Shown one piece after another: positions 1 to 6,369 of a stretch of DNA of 9,899 bases. The DNA comes from SFWF01 sp045591645 (GTDB lineage: Bacteria; Bacillota; Clostridia; Oscillospirales; Acutalibacteraceae). Position 1 is the first letter of the stretch, and the number at the start of each line of letters is the position of its first letter. Under the pieces are notes generated by a model that saw only the letters and a program-made list of their open reading frames with translations, did no database searches and had not been told where the DNA came from. The stretch is taken from NCBI GenBank assembly GCA_045591645.1, contig JAZNTG010000029.1, positions 1-9,899 of the forward strand. Reading direction: 5' to 3'. The position numbers were made by a program, and so were the translations under genes.

Positions 1-43
1 TAATACTGTCATATCCAGAGATTTTCTTACAGTAATGAAACAT
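1..43 (-). CDS. 5' end of a leftward gene, running off the window (unidentified)
   Basis: Only the first 14 codons are inside the window, reading MFHYCKKISGYDSI without a stop. The start is supported by an AGGAG ribosome site (complement of 52-56) 8 nt before the ATG at 43-41, and by a good sigma-A promoter further upstream (76-103). The fragment is too short to assign to a family. The gene is divergent from the kinase-HD gene and shares a 269-bp intergenic region with it, so it may belong to the same accessory segment; that is inference from position. Confidence 0.5.
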   Translation of the reverse strand, partial: MFHYCKKISGYDSI

Positions 44-75
44 ATCCAATACTCCTATTTTACACTTTTTAATTA

Positions 76-103
76 ATTATACCAAAATGTAGAAAAATAT
101 CAA
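76..103 (-). promoter_or_regulatory. sigma-A promoter for the leftward gene at the left edge
   Basis: On the minus strand a TTGATA -35 box (complement of 98-103) and a perfect TATAAT -10 box (complement of 76-81) are separated by 16 bp. The predicted start near 69 gives a leader of about 25 nt that includes the AGGAG site of the edge gene. Agreement of promoter, ribosome site and open frame makes all three more believable. Confidence 0.6.
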
Positions 104-233
104 TAGTTGTCAGAAAAAGTATTGAAAGGATCAAAACATGATTACTAATTTTGTGAAAAGTTTTAACACCTTAAAGGAAATGACAATTAGATAAAATTCT
201 TCTGGCAATATGACTTGTTAATTTCGCCAATTC

Positions 234-262
234 TTGACAATTTTTTCGTTTTTATGTATGAT
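234..262 (+). promoter_or_regulatory. sigma-A promoter of the kinase-HD gene
   Basis: A perfect TTGACA -35 box (234-239), a 17-bp spacer and a TATGAT -10 box (257-262) form a near-consensus promoter. Transcription would start near 269, leaving a leader of roughly 44 nt before the ATG at 313. A perfect inverted repeat overlaps the -10 box, so this strong promoter is probably kept in check by a repressor (inference). Confidence 0.75.
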
Positions 263-290
263 ATTAATGAGATTGTATATGTATCATACA
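255..290. repeat. perfect 9-bp inverted repeat over the -10 box (putative operator)
   Basis: TGTATGATA (255-263) and its exact reverse complement TATCATACA (282-290) flank an 18-bp spacer; arm centres are 27 bp apart. The left arm covers the -10 box, so it lies mostly before the expected start (~269) and would be missing from the transcript. That favours a DNA operator over an RNA hairpin. A further partial half-site TGTAT lies at 274-278. No regulator for it is visible in the window; the edge gene or the kinase protein itself are possible but untested. Confidence 0.5.
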
Positions 291-312
291 AAAAGGAATT
301 GAAGGTGAAATT

Positions 313-2652
313 ATGCATTCGACTTTAAGAGAAAAAATCTTAAATATTAATAAAAATTGCTTAGGGGAAAAATATTTATTTATTTCTAATGAATCTAAAA
401 AGTTTTCTCCAGTAGGTCAAGGCGGATCTGGAATTGTGTATGCAGCAAATCAAAAATTCAGTGAAGATTCCAATGTTTATGCAAAACGGGCAATAAAATT
501 TTTTGCTTTTAGAGATGATTTAATTAAAGATTGGGGTTATGTTTCGAAAGATAATTTTGATGTTGAAATCGAAAATATATCCAGATTCAATCATCAAAAC
601 ATTTTAAAAGTGATTGATGGTAATTATTATAAGGTGAAAACAAACCCTGAAGATACAGATATGATATCTATTCCATATACTGTTACTGAATTTATTGAAG
701 GTCCTAATTTAGAAGTGCTTTTTAATGATGATAACAAAGAACTGTGTTTTCAAATTTTGAAAAATGAGGAAACAGTATTTTCGCTATTTGCTCAGATAAT
801 CAACGGAATTGAGTATCTTCATAAAAACAACTTTTATCACTGTGATATCGCACCTAAAAATATATTTATTAAAGCTGATACTGATGGTGAATTCTTGGCT
901 GTCATTGGTGATTTGGGTGCAGGAAAAACAATCTATCCGCAAAAATTTAGCACCACTCGTGTAATTGGCACTAAGAATTATATGCCTGAAAATGTTCAAT
1001 TACTTAAAAACAAAGAAATAACATATGATAATTTTTGCACTATTCAACCCACCTGGGATATATTTAGCACTGTAAAAACTCTAAAAGAGATAATTGAAAA
1101 TATTAAGTCTAAGGATTGTTTTAGATTTGATTTTTGGAATTTAGACCGTTTGTACGAAAAATTGTCAGAAAACAATTACTCCACCATAAGTGATATAGCA
1201 ATCGACATTGAACACTTGCGACCAACCAGCAATCAAATCTTCCGTTTAGATGAATTATCAGAAGCAAGCAAAAGTATAGGTCAAGTTCTTTTGCCTATTA
1301 ATTCTGCATATCTATCTCGTCGCATGAGAAAATTATCTAAACATGATATGCTATTGCGTCTTATGGATGTTCCCCAATTATTAGAAGGTGCTACAACTTT
1401 TCCAGGAGCTAATCACACTAGATATGAACATACTCTCGGCACATATGAATTAATGAGAAAAGCTATGTTATCTTTATTAAGAAATAAAGAATATGCTAAA
1501 TTTTTATCCGAAAAATATGTTATAATAGGTTTGTTAGCAGCGTTATTGTCAAGTTTATCAAACTTTCCTTATTCTTATGCTATTAATGAATTACAAACGC
1601 AAGAAAAAGAGCTATTTGCAGATATTTCGCAAAGAAAGCTTTTCCAAAAACTTATTAATTTAAAAAGTGATGTAACCGGAAAAAGTATTTCTGAATGTAT
1701 CAATGAATTATTTGGAGAATACAAAATCAATATTTCTGATATTGAATATGTTATTTTTGGTAAAGAAAGTAATGAGATTAGAAATAAGGAGCTTGAAGTG
1801 CTTAACTACATTCTCAACTCATCTGTGGGCGTGAGAGTCGTTGATTATATGATGAGAGACTCTCATCATATTGGATTGACATATAAAATTGATACTGACG
1901 ATCTTTTTAAAAGTATGTCAATATTGAATGGCGAATTTTGTTTAAAACAACACGGAATAACATCTGCAGAACAAATAATTACCAATAGATATTGGCTTTT
2001 TAAACGCATTTATTGGAGTGATCCCAACAGAGCTAATGCAGCCTTATTAAAACATATTTTCTTTACTGCGAATAATCAAGGATTCGTTGATGAATTATTA
2101 GAAGACTTCCATTCTGCATCAAAAAAAGATATCCAAAAAATCATACTAAAGCATGTAGATTCAGTGAATTCATCTTCAATTCAAAATTCTATATGGCAAC
2201 TGAACCTAAAAGGCCAAACGCGATATAAAAGCATTCTTGTTTTGGATAAAAATTCTGAATATCCTCATTCCTATGAAATTTGCAGTAGGTTCGCAAGTCT
2301 AACTTATTCTAAACAACACATGATTAGAGATCGACTTGAGCAAGAACTAATTAATAAGTATAAGATATCAGAAATTAGTGCAAACCATGGTGCAATTGTC
2401 TTAGTAGATATGCCATACGAAAAGCCTGGAAATAAATTAGGTGACGATATTCGTATTTTGCGTTACGATAACAGTTGTCTACCGTTAACAAAAGCATCTG
2501 GTATTGTAGCAGGTCTAAAAACCGCTTTTGACGATCAACTCATGCTACTACGTGTGTTTATAAAACCGGATATTTATGATATGCTTCATAAAAATTTCGG
2601 TCGAAATAGCATTGAAAACTTTTTAAGTGAAAAACTATATGAAATTTTATAA
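313..2652 (+). CDS. Ser/Thr protein kinase fused to a degenerate SAMHD1/dGTPase-like HD domain
   Basis: This 779-aa protein has no signal peptide or membrane segment, so it should be cytosolic. Residues ~30-310 are a Hanks-type kinase with every key residue visible: Gly-rich loop GQGGSGIVY (35-43), Lys62 in RAIK, candidate helix-C Glu85, HCDIAPKN with catalytic Asp178 and Asn183, Asp200 in DLG (for DFG), MPE (224-226) and Asp249 of helix F. It therefore looks active. Residues ~325-779 follow SAMHD1-like dNTPases: FPGANHTRYEH (363-373), DYMMRDSHHIG (511-521), and a C-terminal lobe at ~694-755. However, the HD pair is Ser413-Ser414 and the distal metal Asp is Arg508, so nucleotide hydrolysis by the usual mechanism is unlikely. 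I infer that the HD part binds a nucleotide or partner and controls the kinase. The start is fixed by AAGGTG (302-307), 5 nt before the ATG. The gene is alone in its transcript. By hand count, 1501-1560 is 27% G+C against 48% for 5521-5580 in ligA, suggesting horizontal transfer. I know no named family with this architecture. Confidence 0.85.
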   Translation: MHSTLREKILNINKNCLGEKYLFISNESKKFSPVGQGGSGIVYAANQKFSEDSNVYAKRAIKFFAFRDDLIKDWGYVSKDNFDVEIENISRFNHQNILKVIDGNYYKVKTNPEDTDMISIPYTVTEFIEGPNLEVLFNDDNKELCFQILKNEETVFSLFAQIINGIEYLHKNNFYHCDIAPKNIFIKADTDGEFLAVIGDLGAGKTIYPQKFSTTRVIGTKNYMPENVQLLKNKEITYDNFCTIQPTWDIFSTVKTLKEIIENIKSKDCFRFDFWNLDRLYEKLSENNYSTISDIAIDIEHLRPTSNQIFRLDELSEASKSIGQVLLPINSAYLSRRMRKLSKHDMLLRLMDVPQLLEGATTFPGANHTRYEHTLGTYELMRKAMLSLLRNKEYAKFLSEKYVIIGLLAALLSSLSNFPYSYAINELQTQEKELFADISQRKLFQKLINLKSDVTGKSISECINELFGEYKINISDIEYVIFGKESNEIRNKELEVLNYILNSSVGVRVVDYMMRDSHHIGLTYKIDTDDLFKSMSILNGEFCLKQHGITSAEQIITNRYWLFKRIYWSDPNRANAALLKHIFFTANNQGFVDELLEDFHSASKKDIQKIILKHVDSVNSSSIQNSIWQLNLKGQTRYKSILVLDKNSEYPHSYEICSRFASLTYSKQHMIRDRLEQELINKYKISEISANHGAIVLVDMPYEKPGNKLGDDIRILRYDNSCLPLTKASGIVAGLKTAFDDQLMLLRVFIKPDIYDMLHKNFGRNSIENFLSEKLYEIL

Positions 2653-2666
2653 ATGAAATAGTTTTG

Positions 2667-2709
2667 GCAAGTAAACAAGAGGCGAAAATCACTTGTTTAC
2701 TTGCTTTTT
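2667..2709 (+). terminator. Rho-independent terminator of the kinase-HD gene
   Basis: A perfect 13-bp stem, GCAAGTAAACAAG (2667-2679) with CTTGTTTACTTGC (2692-2704), encloses a 12-nt loop and is followed by five T (2705-2709). It lies 14 nt after the stop codon. This closes the kinase gene as a single-gene transcription unit and insulates it from the convergent tRNA gene. Confidence 0.85.
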
Positions 2710-2732
2710 GCGTCGAAATAAGGATATTTCTC

Positions 2733-2783
2733 AAAAACAATAAATCCGAACCCATCTCCAACTATGAGAAGGTTCGGATTTAT
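2733..2783 (-). terminator. terminator of the leftward tRNA-Leu transcript
   Basis: Reading leftward from the tRNA 3' end, ATAAATCCGAACC (complement of 2771-2783) pairs with its complement at 2740-2752 in a 13-bp stem. An inner TCTC/GAGA pair (2755-2758 with 2766-2769) closes a 7-nt loop. The minus strand then reads TTGTTTTT (2740-2733), a T-rich tail. It begins 7 nt beyond the encoded CCA, as expected for a single tRNA unit. Confidence 0.75.
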
Positions 2784-2789
2784 ACTGTT

Positions 2790-2872
2790 TGGTGCGGGTG
2801 ACAGGACTTGAACCTGCATGCACTCGGCACTGGTTCCTAAGACCAGCGTGTCTGCCATTCCACCACACCCGC
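2790..2872 (-). tRNA. tRNA-Leu (anticodon UAG), 3' CCA encoded
   Basis: The minus strand folds as a class II tRNA of 83 nt including CCA. The acceptor stem is GCGGGTG (complement of 2866-2872) with CACCCGC (complement of 2794-2800). The anticodon stem is CTGGT/ACCAG around loop CTTAGGA, giving anticodon TAG, which reads CUA and related Leu codons. The variable arm is long (TGC/GCA stem), and the T arm GCAGG-TTCAAGT-CCTGT has one G-U pair. The discriminator is A and CCA is encoded at 2792-2790, typical of Firmicutes. Leucine tRNA genes often serve as integration sites, and an AT-rich accessory gene lies on its 3' side. Confidence 0.96.
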
Positions 2873-2897
2873 ATATAAGCATTTGCAAGTGAGTATT

Positions 2898-2926
2898 ATT
2901 TTAATATAAAGCCTTAGAAAAGTCAA
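2898..2926 (-). promoter_or_regulatory. promoter of tRNA-Leu
   Basis: On the minus strand TTGACT (complement of 2921-2926) and TAAAAT (complement of 2898-2903) are 17 bp apart. The predicted start near 2891 lies about 19 nt before the mature tRNA 5' end, a short leader suited to RNase P trimming. Confidence 0.6.
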
Positions 2927-2933
2927 GAAATAA

Positions 2934-2962
2934 TTGATTATGTTGCGCTTTTGTGTTAAAAT
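2934..2962 (+). promoter_or_regulatory. promoter of the rightward cytidylate-kinase-like gene
   Basis: TTGATT (2934-2939) and TAAAAT (2957-2962) are 17 bp apart, and the -10 is preceded by TGT (2954-2956), an extended -10 feature. Transcription would start near 2969, about 32 nt before the preferred GTG start at 3001. It is back to back with the tRNA promoter, with the -35 boxes 7 bp apart. It is the only clear promoter upstream of the yunB-ligA-PHP genes and may drive the whole cluster. Confidence 0.55.
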
Positions 2963-3000
2963 AAGGTTGTAAAAAACAAAATGCTTTTGAGGTGAAAAGT

Positions 3001-3615
3001 GTGAGCAAGAATTTAGTTATTACAATAGGAAGAGAATTCGGCAGCGGAGGACACGAGATCGCTCGGAAGCTTAGCGAAGCTATGGGAATTAAAATGTATG
3101 ATAAAGAGCTTATCAGCATTGCCGCCAAAAACCACGGTTATAGCGAAGAAGTGCTTCATGATATTGATGAGACCGCTTCCAACAGCTTTCTTTATGCTCT
3201 TTCTACGGGCGCGTATACTCATAATACGGCTATGCTCGCAGGTCTTCATATGCCGCTTACCGATAAGGCTTTTATCGCATGCAGTGAGGTAATTAAAGAA
3301 GTTGCAGAGAGGGAGTCATGTATTATTGTAGGCCGCTGTGCTGACAGTATTCTTAAAGACCGCGAAAACCTTTTGAGAGTTTTTATTCACGCTGATACCG
3401 AGTGGAGAATAAACCGCATTTGCGAATATGAGAGGATCGACCGCAGTGCCGCTGCTTCGCTTATTAAAAAAGAGGACCGAAAGAGATCGGGATACCATAA
3501 TTACTACGCAGATACAAAGTGGGGAAGCTGCAAGGCGTACGATCTTTGCATAAACAGCAAGATAGGTATAGACAAGGCGGTTGAAATAATCAAGTATGCC
3601 GCAGAGCACAAATAA
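3001..3615 (+). CDS. cytidylate kinase-like family protein (P-loop nucleotide kinase fold)
   Basis: The protein (204 aa) belongs to the cytidylate-kinase-like group common in Clostridia. From the start chosen here it opens with ITIGREFGSGGHEIA, whose G10-REFGSG-G17 segment is the phosphate-binding loop. A VGRCAD segment follows at ~110-115, then a basic lid-like KKEDRKRSGYHNYY stretch at ~156-169 and a KWGSCKAYDL segment typical of the group. By family it should phosphorylate a nucleoside monophosphate in the cytosol, but these proteins differ from Cmk and the substrate is not established. I prefer GTG 3001 over the in-frame GTG at 2992, because GAGGTG (2989-2994) is the ribosome site with a 6-nt spacer and the upstream GTG lies inside it. 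It has its own promoter and lies 55 nt before yunB. Confidence 0.85.
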   Translation: MSKNLVITIGREFGSGGHEIARKLSEAMGIKMYDKELISIAAKNHGYSEEVLHDIDETASNSFLYALSTGAYTHNTAMLAGLHMPLTDKAFIACSEVIKEVAERESCIIVGRCADSILKDRENLLRVFIHADTEWRINRICEYERIDRSAAASLIKKEDRKRSGYHNYYADTKWGSCKAYDLCINSKIGIDKAVEIIKYAAEHK

Positions 3616-3633
3616 ATATCACTAAAACTATCA

Positions 3634-3661
3634 GCCTTTCGTAATATATAATACGAAAGGC
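3634..3661 (+). promoter_or_regulatory. hairpin enclosing the yunB ribosome site
   Basis: GCCTTTCGTA (3634-3643) and TACGAAAGGC (3652-3661) form a perfect 10-bp stem with an 8-nt A/T loop. No T-tract follows on the plus strand, so it is a poor terminator. The 3' arm contains GAAAGG (3655-3660), the only plausible ribosome site for yunB. Folding would hide it, so this may be a translational control element or an RNA stabiliser between the two genes (inference). Confidence 0.45.
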
Positions 3662-3670
3662 GATGATTTA

Positions 3671-4369
3671 TTGTTGAGAAAAAGAAGCAATAAGAAGCTC
3701 AGAATAAAATGCCTTATCGCGATCGTTACTGCAATGTCTGTGATTTTGGGAGTATTTTGTTTATATGTTGATATACGGCTTCGTGAAGTTGCCGAGACCT
3801 TTGCGAAAAATCGGGTATCTGCCGTTCTGACAGCCTCAGTAAACAGGGCGGCTTCGCGGCTTTTAGAGGAATATGATATTACATATGACAGCGTTTCAAG
3901 CATAACCCGAAACGAGAACGGTCAGGTGACCTCGGTAGACATAAACACAAATGAGATAAACCGATTTAAAAGCCGACTTACCGAGAGCGTTTTGGCGGAG
4001 CTGTCAAATTACGGCAAGGTCACCTTTGAGGTGCCGATATCAGCCGCCTTCGGACTTTATTATTCATATCTCAGCTACCCGAGTATAAGCTATACTATCA
4101 GCATATCGACCGTGGTTTCAACCCAGTTTAAGAGCGAGTTTACCGATGCAGGGATAAATCAGGTCCTGCACCGAATATCGGTCATAGTGGGAACAAGGGG
4201 AAGCCTTGCTGTGTCTGGAGCTGACACCGATATAAGCGAAATGACCGACTTTACGGTAGCGCAGACTGTGATAGTGGGCGCCGTCCCAGACGCATTTACA
4301 AGCATAGATTATGCCAACGAGGACATCATAGACGATGTATTTGATTACGGAGCTGAGGCTCCAAAATAA
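3671..4369 (+). CDS. yunB: sporulation protein YunB
   Basis: This 232-aa protein has a basic N-terminus (MLRKRSNKK), one membrane segment at ~12-32 and an extracytoplasmic body, as in the YunB family of endospore formers, where it is mother-cell expressed and needed for normal spore development; its biochemical role is unknown. Family-like motifs are a helical stretch with NRAASRLLEE (58-67), SSITRNENGQVTSVDINT (76-93), GINQ (161-164) with His167, and AQTVIVGAVPDAF (197-209). The usual GINQT-H segment reads GINQVLH here. The start is TTG 3671 or TTG 3674; an ATG at 3663 is out of frame and stops after four codons. The ribosome site GAAAGG is 10 nt upstream and lies in a hairpin arm. It ends 12 nt before ligA, so the two are likely co-transcribed. 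Confidence 0.85.
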   Translation: MLRKRSNKKLRIKCLIAIVTAMSVILGVFCLYVDIRLREVAETFAKNRVSAVLTASVNRAASRLLEEYDITYDSVSSITRNENGQVTSVDINTNEINRFKSRLTESVLAELSNYGKVTFEVPISAAFGLYYSYLSYPSISYTISISTVVSTQFKSEFTDAGINQVLHRISVIVGTRGSLAVSGADTDISEMTDFTVAQTVIVGAVPDAFTSIDYANEDIIDDVFDYGAEAPK

Positions 4370-4381
4370 AGGAGATCAAAA

Positions 4382-6358
4382 ATGGATACTCTGCAGGTTA
4401 AAAAGAGAATAGAAGAGCTGACCGAGCTCATCCGTTATCATAATGACCGATATTATAATCAGGATGACCCCGAAATATCCGACTTTGAATATGACAAACT
4501 CAGCAGAGAGCTTCGTGAGCTTGAGGAAAAATATCCTGAGCTCAGAGCTTCTCAGTCTCCTACCCAAAGGGTCGGCGGTACGGCGTCAAAGCTTTTTTCA
4601 GAGGTTCGGCATACGGTCAAGATGGAAAGCCTGCTTGACGCTTTCAGCTATGATGAGCTTCGTTTCTTTGACGAAAAGGTGAAAGCGGCTGTATCAGACG
4701 CAGTCTATTCGGTAGAACCGAAAATAGACGGTCTGTCGGTCTCGCTTGAATATGAAAACGGTAAATTTGTCAGAGGCAGTACCAGAGGCGATGGAGTTAC
4801 GGGCGAGGACGTTACAGCCAACCTCGAAACCATAAAAAATATCCCCAAAACGATTCCCTTTGACGGTTCATTAGAGGTCAGGGGAGAGGTTTATATGCCT
4901 CGCGAGTCGTTTTTGGCTCTCATCAAGCGGCAGGAGCTGATGGGCGAAGCAACCGCGAAGAATCCGAGAAACGCGGCGGCAGGCTCGCTCAGACAGAAAA
5001 ACAGTAAGATAGTCGCTGAACGTGGACTTGATATATTTGTTTTCAATGTTCAGAGAATCGAGGGAAAAACTCTTTATTCACATATCGAATCACTTGACTT
5101 TTTGAAGAGACTCGGCTTTAATGTTCTGCCAACCTATAAGCAGTGCTCCTCTATCGAGGAAGCTATTTCCGAGATAGAAACCATCGGCAACAGCAGAGGA
5201 GAGCTTTCCTTTGATATCGACGGCGCGGTAATAAAGGTGGATGATTTTGCATCGCGCGAAGAGATGGGAAGCACCGCAAAATATCCCAAATGGGCAATAG
5301 CCTATAAATATCCCCCCGAGGAGAAGCCGACCAAGCTATTAAAAATTGAGATAAATGTTGGCAGAACGGGCGCTCTCACACCTACTGCTGAATTCGAGCC
5401 TATACAGCTTGCGGGCACCACCGTTTCCCGCGCGGTACTGCATAATGAGGATTTTATAAAGGAAAAGGGCATCTGTATAGGAGATACCATAATCGTACGC
5501 AAGGCGGGGGAGATAATCCCCGAAGTCGTTGCAGTGAGTAAGCATAATGTCGATTCTGTACCGTTTGTGATGCCGACGGTGTGTCCGTCCTGCGGCGGTC
5601 CCGTATATAGGGAAGAGGGCGAAGCGGTAATTCGTTGCACTAATGCAGAATGTCCCGCACAGATGCTTCGACACCTTATCCATTTCACCTCGCGTGACGC
5701 TATGGATATTGAGGGGCTCGGTCCTGCAGTATTAGAACAGCTTTTAGATGCAGGACTTATCAGAGAAATTACCGATATATACACTCTTCGCCGAGAGGAT
5801 ATAGCCGACCTTGACCGAATGGGTGAAAAGTCGGCGGCAAATCTTATAGCGGCTATCGAAAAGTCAAAGCAAAATCCGCTATCCCGACTTATTTTTGCTT
5901 TTGGAATCCGTCATATCGGGCAAAAGGCGGCAAAGCTTATTGCAGACCGTTTTATAGATATTGAGGAGATATTTAAGGCTACAAAAGAGGATTTTGAGGC
6001 TATCGACGGTATTGGTGCTATACTTGCAGACAGCGCAGCAGAGTTTTTCTCGCTTTCGTCCACAAGAGAAACGGTAGATAAACTTAAAGCTCTATCGCTC
6101 ACCACCGTCGAGCCGAGTACAGTCATAGATAGCCGCTTTGAGGGACTTACCTTCGTGCTTACAGGAACGCTTCCCACCTATAAAAGAAGCGAAGCGGCAG
6201 AAATTATAGAGAGTATGGGCGGAAAGACCTCATCCTCGGTTTCAAAGAAAACTTCATATGTCCTTGCAGGCGAGGAAGCAGGAAGCAAGCTTGATAAAGC
6301 CAACGCTCTAGGTGTTAAGGTAATAAGCGAAGCTGAGTTTATTGAAATGATAAAATAA
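4382..6358 (+). CDS. ligA: NAD-dependent DNA ligase LigA
   Basis: At 658 aa this is a full-length bacterial LigA, which joins nicks in duplex DNA during replication and repair using NAD+. Domains in order: Ia with the YHNDRYYNQDDPEISDFEYD segment (~19-38) that binds NMN; adenylation domain with catalytic Lys114 in KIDG (114-117), RGDGVTGEDVT (135-145) and SFDIDGAVIK (276-285); OB fold with VGRTGALTPTAEFEP (326-340); a four-Cys zinc finger at Cys401, Cys404, Cys419 and Cys424; helix-hairpin-helix repeats at ~440-555; and a C-terminal BRCT domain at ~585-658. All key residues are present. The ATG is preceded by AGGAG (4370-4374), 7 nt away. It is followed after 11 nt by the PHP gene. Confidence 0.98.
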   Translation: MDTLQVKKRIEELTELIRYHNDRYYNQDDPEISDFEYDKLSRELRELEEKYPELRASQSPTQRVGGTASKLFSEVRHTVKMESLLDAFSYDELRFFDEKVKAAVSDAVYSVEPKIDGLSVSLEYENGKFVRGSTRGDGVTGEDVTANLETIKNIPKTIPFDGSLEVRGEVYMPRESFLALIKRQELMGEATAKNPRNAAAGSLRQKNSKIVAERGLDIFVFNVQRIEGKTLYSHIESLDFLKRLGFNVLPTYKQCSSIEEAISEIETIGNSRGELSFDIDGAVIKVDDFASREEMGSTAKYPKWAIAYKYPPEEKPTKLLKIEINVGRTGALTPTAEFEPIQLAGTTVSRAVLHNEDFIKEKGICIGDTIIVRKAGEIIPEVVAVSKHNVDSVPFVMPTVCPSCGGPVYREEGEAVIRCTNAECPAQMLRHLIHFTSRDAMDIEGLGPAVLEQLLDAGLIREITDIYTLRREDIADLDRMGEKSAANLIAAIEKSKQNPLSRLIFAFGIRHIGQKAAKLIADRFIDIEEIFKATKEDFEAIDGIGAILADSAAEFFSLSSTRETVDKLKALSLTTVEPSTVIDSRFEGLTFVLTGTLPTYKRSEAAEIIESMGGKTSSSVSKKTSYVLAGEEAGSKLDKANALGVKVISEAEFIEMIK

Positions 6359-6369
6359 AAGAGATAAAA

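Noticed and set aside
138..194. 18-codon ORF (ATG at 138) with an AAAGGA site 7 nt upstream, between the two divergent genes
   Set aside because: It has a plausible ribosome site but no convincing promoter, lies upstream of the kinase promoter and encodes no recognisable hydrophobic or toxin-like peptide. Chance is likely in such AT-rich sequence.
181..242. Direct repeat TGACAATT at 181-188 and 235-242
   Set aside because: The eight-base A/T-rich repeat is easily explained by chance, and the second copy is part of the -35 region.
2697..2888. 63-codon leftward ORF over the tRNA region
   Set aside because: It is a translation of the tRNA-Leu gene and its flanks; the tRNA fold explains the sequence.
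3647..3652. TATAAT upstream of yunB as a possible separate promoter
   Set aside because: There is no -35 box at proper spacing, and a start about 7 nt downstream would leave the yunB ribosome site largely untranscribed. The hexamer is part of the A/T loop of the hairpin.
5302..5784. 160-codon leftward ORF inside ligA
   Set aside because: It is a shadow of ligA: the plus frame has all ligase motifs through this stretch, while this frame has no ribosome site or recognisable domain.
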